From: Enterococcus diestrammenae | GTDB taxonomy: Bacteria; Bacillota; Bacilli; Lactobacillales; Enterococcaceae | NCBI RefSeq assembly: GCF_009933255.1 | Contig: NZ_MAEI01000053.1 | Span: 1 to 64,000, forward strand | DNA: 64,000 nt | Reading direction: 5' to 3' | In this document: piece by piece, positions 36,123 through 45,009 of the stretch | How the letters are laid out: each line of letters begins with the position of its first letter | Position numbering within the stretch: position 1 is the first letter of the stretch | Made by a program: the position numbers and the translations under genes | Notes under the pieces: model-generated | Databases searched by the model: none | Seen by the model: the letters and a program-made list of their open reading frames with translations, nothing else | Told to the model about the DNA's origin: nothing

Positions 36123-36223
36123 GACTCAAGCAAGTCAGAATTTGTCCTTCGTTCCTCGTCTTTCTCCGCCTGCTCACAATCCCAGTACCAGTCTTTATCT
36201 TCAGTTTACCATAACCACTTCAT

Positions 36224-36256
36224 CAAAAAAGCGGCCCTACCTGAGGACCGCTTTTT
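36224..36256 (-). terminator. terminator of mupG
   Basis: AAAAAGCGGYCCT/AGGACCGCTTTTT hairpin, T run on both sides. Confidence 0.85.
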
Positions 36257-36263
36257 CGACGAC

Positions 36264-37355
36264 TTATTTGCTTTCTTTGAGTTTAAAGCTAGACCATGGT
36301 CTTAAGAAGCCTAACAAGAACAGTTCATCTTCTGAAATGCGTCCAACCACGTTGACCCGACCGTCATTTTTCATTTCTTTTAAGGCGATTTGGGTTTCCC
36401 CTTTGTATTGCCCGTAACCGACATTGTCGATCAAAACATCACCGCGGGTCATGTCTCGAGTGTTATGAGCTGGAAACGGTTTGTCTTTGTAATACACCCG
36501 GGTCATCGTCGAACGTAAGATATAGTCGGAACGGTCGCCACGATAGCTGTGTAAATTATCAAAAAGACAGATGCGTTCGTCTTCTGTGATATCTTCTTCC
36601 ACGACAACTTTCAAAGTTGGGTATTCCGCCTGGAAGGCTTCAGCCATAGCAGCCATTTCCGCCTCCGAAGCATAGGCATTGGCGATGGAAATATCATCAA
36701 TCAAACCCGTCAGTAACAAGTGTTTGACTTGGGTTGCCAACTCTAAATCACGATGATCTTCCAAAGAGCAAAGCCCATCTTGCGTCGGCCAAGGACCAAA
36801 CGTTGCATCATGTGAATTGACAAAAGCCATCGTGTTCAAATTGTATTTCCGAAATTGTTGGGAACAATAAACAAAATGTTCATAACTTAACCCTGAATAG
36901 CGATGTGGATAAAAATTATGTGAGCCTAACAAGTTGGCTGTATTTGGAGAGTAACTCATAATATTGTCTACGTAACTCGTACCAGTGGACATGTTGATTT
37001 CAATCTTGATGCCATATGGATTGCGAGTCATCCGAGCTTCTTCAGCACCGGTAAAGCCGATATCCAAACGGACCCCATAAGCCCCCATCTCGTGGAAGAA
37101 GGACAAATCATCATAGGAAATTTCTAATTGTTCAAACAAGCCAGGGTTGATATCCACCATAACTTCCATTTCTAACGAGTTGGCGTAATCCACCACTTTT
37201 TTGAAGTCAGCCAAAACTTGTTCTTTGTCTCCTTGGATTTGCAACAAGCTCGTAAACACTCGTTTAAAGCCATATTTATGAGCTAGATCCAAGTAAGCTT
37301 TGTCCTTTTCAAATGTTGAACGTTCTGGATAAATTGAAATACCTAATTTTCCCAT
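36264..37355 (-). CDS. MupG-family 6-phospho-N-acetylmuramidase (DUF871)
   Basis: A 363-residue protein with a TIM-barrel N-terminal domain (LGISIYPERSTFEKDKAYL, VMVDINPGLFEQLEIS, GVRLDIGFTG) and a cyclophilin-like C-terminal domain (about 250-363, ILRSTMTRVYY and HNTRDMTRGDVLIDN). The family includes MupG, which cleaves MurNAc-6-phosphate-GlcNAc during peptidoglycan recycling. The ATG at 37355 is favoured over 37358 by GGAGG seven bases upstream. It is monocistronic with a 130-base leader. No adjacent murQ or PTS gene is present, so the exact substrate is inferred. Confidence 0.85.
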   Translation of the reverse strand: MGKLGISIYPERSTFEKDKAYLDLAHKYGFKRVFTSLLQIQGDKEQVLADFKKVVDYANSLEMEVMVDINPGLFEQLEISYDDLSFFHEMGAYGVRLDIGFTGAEEARMTRNPYGIKIEINMSTGTSYVDNIMSYSPNTANLLGSHNFYPHRYSGLSYEHFVYCSQQFRKYNLNTMAFVNSHDATFGPWPTQDGLCSLEDHRDLELATQVKHLLLTGLIDDISIANAYASEAEMAAMAEAFQAEYPTLKVVVEEDITEDERICLFDNLHSYRGDRSDYILRSTMTRVYYKDKPFPAHNTRDMTRGDVLIDNVGYGQYKGETQIALKEMKNDGRVNVVGRISEDELFLLGFLRPWSSFKLKESK

Positions 37356-37491
37356 CATTGAGCCTCCTAAGAATGGATTCCTGGCTACCGATGCGTCTCA
37401 GTTCCTGGCTCGCACACGAAAATTTTTGGCGAACACACCAGTTAAACGGCCCATCTTCGCAACTGGAATCGCTATTTTTGATTACAAAACA

Positions 37492-37525
37492 AGTATAACA
37501 CTCCCTGGGATAATTGGTCTACACC
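37492..37525 (-). promoter_or_regulatory. mupG promoter with GntR/HutC-like operator
   Basis: On the minus strand the extended -10 TGTTATACT (TATACT at 37492-37497) is preceded at the -35 position by GGTGTAGACCA (37515-37525), close to the HutC-type operator TGGTCTAGACCA. Overlap with the -35 fits a repressor responding to amino-sugar phosphates. Confidence 0.55.
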
Positions 37526-37691
37526 TTTCTCTTGAAAGTTAGAAAAGGTTTACAAAAACTTCCCATCCGCCTATGGTAACCTGTGCTTTTTTTTGTTATT
37601 CTATTAACGCAAGTAGTTTGGGATGGCACTTTTACAAAGATACACGAAACAAGATGCAAAGGGCCCATCCATCATAGAAAGGAATGCAAAC

Positions 37692-38459
37692 ATGAAACAA
37701 AAACGATTAATGACCGGCTTTATCACTTTGGGAGCGGCTTTGTTCTTGACAGCTTGTGGCAGTAACAACACCGCTAGTAGCGATACAAGCTCCGCTAAAA
37801 AAACCGAAACAACCACGAGTTCATCAGTGGATCTCAATGCTTTAGAGCTACCCCAATTAGATGATGAAATCAAAGCAGACGAAACTGTCATCGAGATGGA
37901 TACCACGGCGGGAAAAATTAAATTCAAACTCTTCCCTAAAATTGCTCCCAAAGCAGTGGAAAACTTTGTTACTCACGCGAAAGAAGGCTACTATAACGGG
38001 ACGAAATTCCATCGAGCGGTCGAAGATTTCATGATCCAAGGGGGCGACCCGAATGGTGACGGGACTGGCGGAGAAAGTATCTGGGGAGAAGGCTTTGAAC
38101 TAGAAGCTAGCGACCAACTTTACAACATTCGCGGGGCCCTCGCGATGGCTCGTAGCACTGATCCTAACTCGAATGGCAGCCAATTCTTCATCATTCAAAA
38201 CCATGACGATAAAGCAGATGGTTTAGCTATTCAATACTACCCAGAAGCGATTATTGAAGCCTACAAAGACGGAGGAATGCCCCAATTAGACGGTCAGTAT
38301 ACCGTGTTTGGTCAAGTGATTGAAAACGGGATGGCAGTAGTCGATAAAATTGCCACTGCCGAAAAAGAAGACAGCACCAATAGTCTTGGCGAACAAGCTA
38401 CCTTAAAAGAAGAGGTTAAAATCAATAGCATCAAAATTTTACAAGAAGCAACCGAATAA
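37692..38459 (+). CDS. lipoprotein cyclophilin-type peptidyl-prolyl isomerase
   Basis: A 255-residue lipoprotein. The signal ends in lipobox LTAC (Cys about 20), followed by a Ser/Thr linker; residues about 75-250 form a cyclophilin domain with NFVTHAKEGYYNGTKFHRAV, FMIQGGDPNGDGTGG and the active-site FFI motif. It catalyses proline isomerisation in secreted proteins outside the membrane. The ATG at 37692 follows AAAGGAATG. Monocistronic, with terminator at 38466. Confidence 0.93.
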   Translation: MKQKRLMTGFITLGAALFLTACGSNNTASSDTSSAKKTETTTSSSVDLNALELPQLDDEIKADETVIEMDTTAGKIKFKLFPKIAPKAVENFVTHAKEGYYNGTKFHRAVEDFMIQGGDPNGDGTGGESIWGEGFELEASDQLYNIRGALAMARSTDPNSNGSQFFIIQNHDDKADGLAIQYYPEAIIEAYKDGGMPQLDGQYTVFGQVIENGMAVVDKIATAEKEDSTNSLGEQATLKEEVKINSIKILQEATE

Positions 38460-38465
38460 CCTAGA

Positions 38466-38511
38466 AACAGCCGGCAAAATCACAGGTAGGTGATTTGCCG
38501 GCTGTTCTTTA
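38466..38511 (+). terminator. terminator of the isomerase gene
   Basis: AACAGCCGGCAAAATCAC/GTGATTTGCCGGCTGTT hairpin, then a short T-rich tail. Confidence 0.8.
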
Positions 38512-38633
38512 CTTTCAATTGAATATTTTCTGCCTCCGCTTCGTAGGATCATAAGATATTTTGGAAAACAAAATAATTAAATCCTGATAAATCAACCGTT
38601 AAGATCACTTACTAGGTATTTTTCAGAAAAAAT

Positions 38634-38665
38634 AGTTTGACAATCAAACCTTTTTACCTAATAAT
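38634..38665 (+). promoter_or_regulatory. fabI promoter with FabT-like operator
   Basis: The palindrome AGTTTGACAATCAAACC (38634-38650) matches the FabT site pattern TTTGA-n3-TCAAA. It contains the -35 TTGACA (38637-38642); an AATAAT -10 lies at 38660-38665, 17 bases on. FabT, a MarR-type repressor using acyl-ACP, would occlude the promoter. Confidence 0.75.
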
Positions 38666-38726
38666 GAGGAGGGCTAAATAAAGTCGCAATTATCGATTAT
38701 TTTATTTTAAATCAAGGAGTGTCCGC

Positions 38727-39482
38727 ATGAGCTTATTACAAGGAAAAAAAGTTGTCGTTATGGGGGTTGCCAATAAACGCAGTATCGCCTGGGGATGTGC
38801 CAAAGCCCTTTTAGATCAAGGAGCTGAAGTGATCTATACTTACCAAAACGATCGTATGAAAAAACAACTGGCCAAATTGGTACCAGAAGAATCTTTTCTC
38901 GTGGAATGTGATGCCGCGTCTGACGAAAGCATCCAACAAGCCTTTACCCAAATCGGTGAGTATGCAGGAGAAATTCATGGGGTTGTCCACGCAATTGCTT
39001 ATGCAAATAAAGAAGACCTTTCAGGAGACATTTTAAATATTTCCCGAGATGGATTCGCCCTAGCACAAGATATTAGTGCCTATTCATTAATCGCGGTAAC
39101 AAAATACGCAAAACCAATCTTAGCAGCCAATAGCGGTATTGTAACTATGAGCTATCTTGGCTCAGAGCGCGCAGTTCCAAACTACAATATGATGGGAATT
39201 GCTAAAGCGGCCTTGGAAGCTGAAGTCCGCTACTTGGCAGCCGAACTCTCCCCTCAAGGGATACGAGTCAACGGCGTTTCAGCTGGTGCCATCAAAACAC
39301 TAGCGGTAACTGGCGTCCAAGATTATCAAAAATTGATTCAATTGTCAGAAGACCGCACCCCCGATCATGTTGGCGTGACGATTGAAGAAGTCGGCAACGT
39401 TACGGCTTTCTTAATCAGTCCCGCAGCCAGCGGAATCATTGGCGAAGTCATCTTCGTCGATAAAGGTGTTCACCTTTCATAG
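38727..39482 (+). CDS. fabI: enoyl-ACP reductase FabI
   Basis: A 251-residue NADH-dependent enoyl-ACP reductase, last step of the fatty acid elongation cycle. VMGVANKRSIAWGCAKAL binds NAD; HAIAYANKEDLSGD, the catalytic SYLGSERAVPNYNMMGIAKA (Tyr-x6-Lys) and LAVTGV are hallmarks of FabI rather than FabK. ATG 38727 follows CAAGGAGTG. It stands apart from other fab genes, under a FabT-like operator. Confidence 0.95.
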   Translation: MSLLQGKKVVVMGVANKRSIAWGCAKALLDQGAEVIYTYQNDRMKKQLAKLVPEESFLVECDAASDESIQQAFTQIGEYAGEIHGVVHAIAYANKEDLSGDILNISRDGFALAQDISAYSLIAVTKYAKPILAANSGIVTMSYLGSERAVPNYNMMGIAKAALEAEVRYLAAELSPQGIRVNGVSAGAIKTLAVTGVQDYQKLIQLSEDRTPDHVGVTIEEVGNVTAFLISPAASGIIGEVIFVDKGVHLS

Positions 39483-39495
39483 AGTAAACCCAGCG

Positions 39496-39528
39496 CAGCC
39501 AATCCTTCAGGAATTGGCTGTTTTTTTG
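39496..39528 (+). terminator. terminator of fabI
   Basis: CAGCCAATCC/GGAATTGGCTG stem followed by seven T. Confidence 0.9.
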
Positions 39529-39687
39529 TCTTGTCAAACTAACATTATTTTTCGGAAAGATAACTAGCCAAATTCCTCTGACCTAAAAAATACGCTATTT
39601 TGCCTTTTGCCGCTTTTAATCAAGTAAAAAATGTCGGTTTTTCCGAAGAGCTTGGTCTTTTTTCCCCTCTGGTGGTGAAAAAATACG

Positions 39688-39716
39688 TTTACAACGACAT
39701 GAATTTCCCGTATGCT
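39688..39716 (+). promoter_or_regulatory. promoter of the nptA-like gene
   Basis: TTTACA (39688-39693) and TATGCT (39711-39716), 17-base spacer, 60 bases before the start codon. Confidence 0.65.
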
Positions 39717-39776
39717 GAAATTGCTTGTACAAATTTCTAACCATTGGATCGAAAAAATTATATCCGGAGGTCAATG

Positions 39777-41516
39777 ATGTCATATCAAGAAATGTTATTT
39801 ACATTTTTGGGAGGTTTGGGAATCTTCCTCTTTGGGATTAAGTACATGGGAGATGGCTTGCAAAAAGCCGCTGGTGATCGCTTACGGGAGGTATTGAATC
39901 GTTTTACCTCAACCCCTTTGCGTTCGGTTTTAGCTGGTTTAATCGTTACCGGCTTGATTCAATCTAGCTCGGGGACGACGGTCTTGACTGTCGGTTTAGT
40001 CTCGGCTGGCTTTATGACCTTGCGTCAAGCGATTGGCGTGATTATGGGGGCCAATGTGGGCACGACAGTCACCGCCTTTATTATCGGTTTTAACTTAAGT
40101 GCTTATGCTCTGCCAATTATCGGCGTGGGCTCCCTACTACTATTTTTCTTCAAACGAAAATCCTTACAAAATATTGGTCAAATTTTATTTGGCTTCGGCT
40201 GTCTCTTTTTCGGGTTAAAACTGATGGGAAATGCCATGGAACCCCTAAAAGATCTCCCTCAGTTTAATCAATTGATGATTGACGTCTCCCACCACCCAGT
40301 TTTAGGCGTTGGGATCGGGTCTTTGTTAACAATGGTGCTGCAAAGTTCCAGTGCCACCATCGGAATTTTACAGCAGCTCTATTCTCAAGGTAGTTTGGGG
40401 CTCGCGGCTGCTTTACCGATTCTCTTTGGTGACAATATCGGAACGACGATTACTGCCGTGATTGCTGCCTTAGGCGCTAGTGTAGCAGCCAAACGAACCG
40501 CAGCTGCCCATGTCACATTCAACTTAGTGGGAGCTATCATTTTCACCTTGCTTTTAAGTCCCTTTACTAAAGTGGTCATCTTTATCGGCGCCGGTCTCGG
40601 TTTAAACCCCAGTATGCAGATTGCTTTTGCTCACGGGCTATTCAATGTTACCAACCTAGCCATTCAGTTCTGGTTTATTCCCCAAATCGAAATCTTGGTG
40701 AAGAAGATTATTCCTGGAGATGATAAATCACTGGAAATTCGCTCGGTGGAATTAAACGAAGACTTTTTCCACACTTCGCCTTCCATCGCGCTACGACAAG
40801 CCTCGACGGAAGTCATCCAGATGGGAACCTATGTCGTTAGAGCGTTAGATGCAGCGAAGAAATACTATATCGAGCCAAATGAAGAACTAAAAGATGATGT
40901 CTATCAATACGAGGATGCCATTGATAAATTTGATATCGAATTGACGGATTTTCTTGCAAAAAGCGCTACTTTTGAACTATCTTCTACTGAAAGCCAAGAA
41001 CAAGCCATGCTTTTAGAATTTACCAAAGATTTCGAGCGGATTGGTGATCACTGTAAAAATATCGTGAATTTTGTTGCAGAGGCTTGTGAAGTGGAACAAA
41101 AACAACGTTCCCGAGAGAAACGCAAAGGCCTCGTCAGTCATCATCGGGATACCCTGCTGCTTTTCGATGAAGATTTGGTTTTACTTTTCGATAAAGTACG
41201 AAAAAATGTGCGAGATGCCTTGGAGGTTTTGGAAAACGATGATATGGAATTAGCGGAAAAAATGCTTGCTCGAGAACAAGAAGTCAATCGCCTTGTGGAA
41301 TTGTTGCGGAAAAAATATATCCGCCTGATGAACCATGGCGAAGGTCGAGCAGCTGATGGTATTCTCTTCATCGATATCAGTTCCAACTTGGAACGCTCCA
41401 GTGATCGGACCTTGCACATCGCCAAATACATCTTGGGCAATGAATACGGCTTTAAGACACCAGCAACCTATCATCAACAAACCGATGCCGAGATTCCAAA
41501 AGCTTCTCTACCTTAA
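39777..41516 (+). CDS. Na/phosphate cotransporter with C-terminal PhoU domain
   Basis: A 579-residue membrane protein. Two inverted Na/Pi-cotransporter repeats carry the QSSS signatures (IQSSSGTTVL and LQSSSATIG), with about eight or nine membrane helices to residue 310. The cytoplasmic part (about 340-560) is a PhoU-like helical domain with FERIGDHCKNI and LERSSDRTLHI. It matches YjbB/NptA-type transporters that move phosphate with sodium; direction of transport is uncertain. The ATG at 39777 is favoured over 39774 by GGAGG six bases upstream. Monocistronic. Confidence 0.9.
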   Translation: MSYQEMLFTFLGGLGIFLFGIKYMGDGLQKAAGDRLREVLNRFTSTPLRSVLAGLIVTGLIQSSSGTTVLTVGLVSAGFMTLRQAIGVIMGANVGTTVTAFIIGFNLSAYALPIIGVGSLLLFFFKRKSLQNIGQILFGFGCLFFGLKLMGNAMEPLKDLPQFNQLMIDVSHHPVLGVGIGSLLTMVLQSSSATIGILQQLYSQGSLGLAAALPILFGDNIGTTITAVIAALGASVAAKRTAAAHVTFNLVGAIIFTLLLSPFTKVVIFIGAGLGLNPSMQIAFAHGLFNVTNLAIQFWFIPQIEILVKKIIPGDDKSLEIRSVELNEDFFHTSPSIALRQASTEVIQMGTYVVRALDAAKKYYIEPNEELKDDVYQYEDAIDKFDIELTDFLAKSATFELSSTESQEQAMLLEFTKDFERIGDHCKNIVNFVAEACEVEQKQRSREKRKGLVSHHRDTLLLFDEDLVLLFDKVRKNVRDALEVLENDDMELAEKMLAREQEVNRLVELLRKKYIRLMNHGEGRAADGILFIDISSNLERSSDRTLHIAKYILGNEYGFKTPATYHQQTDAEIPKASLP

Positions 41517-41549
41517 CCTGCAACCCAAAACATTGATAGATAGACATTT

Positions 41550-41592
41550 ATCGCTCCAAGCAGTAACTTTGACTGTTTGGAGCGATTTTTAA
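41550..41592 (+). terminator. terminator of the nptA-like gene
   Basis: ATCGCTCCAA/TTGGAGCGAT with inner GCAGT/ACTGT pairs, then five T. Confidence 0.85.
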
Positions 41593-41793
41593 TAGCTGAA
41601 GAGCTTCTAGCAATTATCTGGAAACTAGCCGACTTACGCTTTCTCCATCAAGAAAGACAGGCTTCCACTTTGCTGAGAAAGAGACGGCTTTTGGTCAGCG
41701 CACCTTGTGACAGGAGGGATGGTTTTTGATACAATAAAGTTTACTTAGCAAATGACCTTACTTGACAAAGCAGACGGAGGAAATCATTCACCT

Positions 41794-42750
41794 ATGAACA
41801 AACTTCTTTTCATACTTTCAAACAATCAACTGCTAGCAGCAACTAGTGGTACTACCACAGATTCCACCGGTTCCGAAATTATTGCACCAGCTACCAAACA
41901 GCTGAATGCGATTCAGCGATGGTGGCAAAATATCGACTGGGAAGCTATTGTGGGTTTGGTGATTCAAAAAGCCATGATGCTTTTCTTTTTAATTGTCTTG
42001 TTTACCATACTATTGAAGGTTGCCGATTTTCTGGTGGATCACAGCCATCAGTCCTATCAAAAAAGTGGTCGCGTCAATGAAAATCGGGTCCGTACCATTC
42101 ATACCCTTCTTCGCAACGTCGTCCATTATACCCTAGGCTTTTTCTTTGTTTACGCGATTCTTTCGACACTAGGCGTACCGGTGGGCTCGCTACTGGCCGG
42201 GGCTGGGATTGCCGGTTTGGCTATCGGCCTTGGGGCACAAGGATTTATGAATGATATTATCACCGGCTTCTTCATTATCGTGGAACAGCAGATTGATGTC
42301 GGTGATTACGTCGTCTTGCAAAACTTAGCGATTGAAGGCCGCGTCATCAATGTTGGCATTCGAACGTTGGAATTACGCTCATTGAATGGGACTGTTCATT
42401 TTATTCCCAATCGAAATATCACCACCATCAGCAACAATTCTCGCTCCGATATGCAAGTTATTGTGGACGTGCGGATTTTACCGGCAGAAGGCCTGGAACG
42501 TATCCGCGAAGTAATCGAAGCCGTCAATCAGCAACTAACTGAAAGCAATCAAGAAAAAATCACAACCCCACCTACCGTCTTTGGTCTCGTAGATATCGGA
42601 GGTGGCAATTATGTCATTCGTAGTACTTTTTATGCTGTTAACGGCACCCAAGCAACTTTGAAAGAAGAATTTTTAGCTTCTTCCATCGACGCTTTGACAG
42701 CAGCTGGCTTTACGATTCCTACCACCCCGGTTACCGGATTATCTGCATAG
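41794..42750 (+). CDS. small-conductance mechanosensitive channel MscS family
   Basis: A 318-residue channel protein. Two or three membrane helices (about 55-80, 110-135, 140-165); the pore-lining helix GSLLAGAGIAGLAIGLGAQG is the classic MscS TM3 glycine/alanine pattern. The beta domain (GDYVVLQNLAIEGRVINVGIRTLELR and GTVHFIPNRNI) and an alpha/beta C-terminus follow. It releases solutes on osmotic downshock. The ATG at 41794 has GGAGG 13 bases upstream, wider than usual, but no better start exists. Confidence 0.92.
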   Translation: MNKLLFILSNNQLLAATSGTTTDSTGSEIIAPATKQLNAIQRWWQNIDWEAIVGLVIQKAMMLFFLIVLFTILLKVADFLVDHSHQSYQKSGRVNENRVRTIHTLLRNVVHYTLGFFFVYAILSTLGVPVGSLLAGAGIAGLAIGLGAQGFMNDIITGFFIIVEQQIDVGDYVVLQNLAIEGRVINVGIRTLELRSLNGTVHFIPNRNITTISNNSRSDMQVIVDVRILPAEGLERIREVIEAVNQQLTESNQEKITTPPTVFGLVDIGGGNYVIRSTFYAVNGTQATLKEEFLASSIDALTAAGFTIPTTPVTGLSA

Positions 42751-42793
42751 AAAATACCCACTTCTCTAAAATTTGAGAAGTGGGTATTTTTTG
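42751..42793 (+). terminator. bidirectional terminator, convergent genes
   Basis: AAAATACCCACTTCTC/GAGAAGTGGGTATTTT with an eight-base loop, serving both strands. Confidence 0.9.
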
Positions 42794-42808
42794 TGGAGAT
42801 CGAACCAG

Positions 42809-43876
42809 TTAGCCTAACTTGAAAGTCAATACAATCGGCTGATGGTCGGAGTTAGCAAAATCCGTTTCATGGACCGCAACTTTTTCAACTTTGACATTGT
42901 CCGAAACCAAAAAGCCATCTACTATGGAAACAAAGGATTGCCCCTTTTGATAAGCCTCATTGTTACGACGTACCGAGGGAATCTTCGCCTCAGCCAAGCC
43001 CTCATTTGCCACACGGAAATGGGCTGGTAAATCACTTGTAGGAAAAGGATGGGTCCAATTAAAGGGCTCGGTTTGCGTACCAAAAACCTCAGGACTATTT
43101 CCTAACATATCATGGTTAAAGTCGCCCCCTACGATGACGTAGCGACCATTTTCATATTCCTGTTTCATAAAGTCAAATAACTTCGCCAACTGAGCCTGTC
43201 GGACCTCTCGATTTTTGGTGAAAGCTGACATATGGGTATTGATGAGTGTCAATTTCCGACTATCTTTTACCGGAATCAAACTTGCTGAAAAGCCCCGATC
43301 CAAATCAAAGAACTTATTAAAGTCGGTATCAATCGGTAGCTTGTAGCGGGTGCTCTCGCTGATAGTTGCTTTACTCAAGGTTACCAAGCCGGATTTTGCT
43401 TTGCCTATAGGTTGGGTCAGCGGATAAAACAAATATGCCGAATCATAGTTTTGTGCATAGACATGACTGTATGTGGGCAGGCCAGTGGTCAAACCGGTTA
43501 CTTCATCCACCTTCATCGAGCGATCGCCCTTTTGATCGACTTCTTGAAACAATGCAAAATCCGGATCCAGCTCTTTGGTTGTTTCTAAAATCCCCGTCAT
43601 ATTTTTTTCGACTGTTTCCTGATCATATGCCCGTGAGTATTTCCCACCATCCATAAAAAAGCTGTAATCTGCCGGATAGGCTGCGTACCCGATATTATAG
43701 CTCATCAAGCGATAATCCGTATTTTTAGTCAAGGCTGTCTCACTGTTGTTCGTCACCTTTAATGCCATGTGATCAGGCAGGCGTTGGTAACTAAAAAAAA
43801 CATAACCTACATAAGCTAAAACGACGATCACCAAGACCAAGATTAAAGTCAGAAGTATTTTCAACATTTTTTTCAT
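42809..43876 (-). CDS. membrane-anchored endonuclease/exonuclease/phosphatase family protein
   Basis: A 355-residue protein with one N-terminal membrane helix (about 5-29). The extracellular domain has the EEP motifs LMSYNIGYAA, LFQEVD (Glu metal ligand), INTHMSAF, VIVGGDFNHD and NSDHQPIVL. It could be a nuclease or a phospholipid/sphingomyelin-type phosphatase; the sequence does not tell which. The ATG at 43876 has GGAGGG six bases upstream; two upstream ATGs sit in or before that site. Convergent with mscS. Confidence 0.88.
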   Translation of the reverse strand: MKKMLKILLTLILVLVIVVLAYVGYVFFSYQRLPDHMALKVTNNSETALTKNTDYRLMSYNIGYAAYPADYSFFMDGGKYSRAYDQETVEKNMTGILETTKELDPDFALFQEVDQKGDRSMKVDEVTGLTTGLPTYSHVYAQNYDSAYLFYPLTQPIGKAKSGLVTLSKATISESTRYKLPIDTDFNKFFDLDRGFSASLIPVKDSRKLTLINTHMSAFTKNREVRQAQLAKLFDFMKQEYENGRYVIVGGDFNHDMLGNSPEVFGTQTEPFNWTHPFPTSDLPAHFRVANEGLAEAKIPSVRRNNEAYQKGQSFVSIVDGFLVSDNVKVEKVAVHETDFANSDHQPIVLTFKLG

Positions 43877-43900
43877 CCTCATCCCTCCATGTCTCTTCAT

Positions 43901-44277
43901 GATACCATAAGCTAGCAGGATCGAAGGCCTCTGTGCTTGAAAAAAGGCTAGGAAACAACCTTGGACAGTAGCCTCCTTTTGACATCACCCAGGAGGACAT
44001 TTATGAAAGTCAGCGTGAACATAAAGCAAATCGGATATTTTAAACCAGAAACCACTGCTCGGCGACTGAAAACTGATGATTACTAGGGAGGGAGTCATCC
44101 TGTGCTCTTTCTAGGTTATTTATGTCTGATTCGCTTGCTTCCTGAGCTAGCTGAAGGGATTCGTCCCTTGTGTCCTGCGTTATACCATAAGAAAATGCAG
44201 AAAATCTGCCTCACTACATAGTGGGAACAAGAAACTTATTTAGTGGTCTATTCACCCGAGTTTCGCGCCAGCCAAAG
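43901..44277. other. gene-free stretch with small hairpins
   Basis: No supported gene. It contains two tandem short hairpins, GCAGA/TCTGC and CACTA/TAGTG, near 44198-44225, and an imperfect GATGATTACT/AGTCATC pair near 44073-44098. Nothing else recognisable. Confidence 0.3.
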
Positions 44278-44309
44278 AAAGCCACCGCAACAAGGGCAGT
44301 GGCTTCACT
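44278..44309 (-). terminator. terminator of cbpB
   Basis: GAAGCCACTGCC/GCGGTGGCTTTC arms on the minus strand, followed by TTTGG. Confidence 0.65.
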
Positions 44310-44327
44310 AATTCGTTTTTGCGTGTA

Positions 44328-44840
44328 TTAAATCACTTGTAAGCCGGCTTTTTTATCTGTGTCCCGTGGCTTGTCTTCTTTGGGGACCAATTGATAGCGA
44401 CGTTCAAGATCGTGGACGAGGTGATTGGTACATTTCAAGATTTCTTTACGAGTGATGATGCCGAGAAAGATCCGCTCTTTATTGATCATCGGTAAGAAGG
44501 AATTATTCACCAATAAATGTAAAATATCTTCCAAGTCTGACTCATCTGTCAAATAATCCACACCAATTTCCATCACATCAGCCACTGTCAATCCCGCCAA
44601 ATTATCGGTATCGATATCAGTCAGGGAAACCATCTTGCGAACGATATCATTAAGGCCTAACAAACCAACAAAATGATCCTCTTTATCTAGAACTGGAATC
44701 TTGGTATAGCCAACATTGCTTAAAACCAGCAAAGCGTGATCTAAGGAGTGGTTGTACATCACCGTAGCGACATTGTCTGCGGGAATCAGAAAATTATCTT
44801 GGTTTTCTAAAAGTAGTGCTTGGGTATCTTTACCTATCAA
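44328..44840 (-). CDS. cbpB: CBS-domain c-di-AMP-binding protein, CbpB/DarB type
   Basis: A 170-residue protein made of two CBS motifs (about 15-75 and 85-145). In Listeria and Bacillus its homologue binds cyclic di-AMP and links it to (p)ppGpp synthesis through Rel and to pyruvate carboxylase. The TTG at 44840 is the start: GGAGG lies eight bases upstream and there is no nearby ATG. It follows the murI-rph/rdgB-yfcE unit in the same orientation, as in other Lactobacillales, with a terminator between. Confidence 0.85.
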   Translation of the reverse strand: MIGKDTQALLLENQDNFLIPADNVATVMYNHSLDHALLVLSNVGYTKIPVLDKEDHFVGLLGLNDIVRKMVSLTDIDTDNLAGLTVADVMEIGVDYLTDESDLEDILHLLVNNSFLPMINKERIFLGIITRKEILKCTNHLVHDLERRYQLVPKEDKPRDTDKKAGLQVI

Positions 44841-44883
44841 AAGGATAGCCTCCGTTTCCTAACGCTCGCTTACATTGTACCAA

Positions 44884-44912
44884 AAAAGACCGAAAAAAAA
44901 CGGTCCTTTCTG
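44884..44912 (-). terminator. terminator of the murI-rdgB-yfcE unit
   Basis: AAAGGACCG/CGGTCTTT stem with an eight-base T loop and T run on the minus strand. Confidence 0.7.
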
Positions 44913-45009
44913 GCTTCCTTTATAAAAATCTTACGTAGTTTTCAGCGGTTGTTAAGCTTTTCTGCCGACTGCTATTTCTTCCCTTGTAGGCTAGACGAAT
45001 TCGTTGCTA

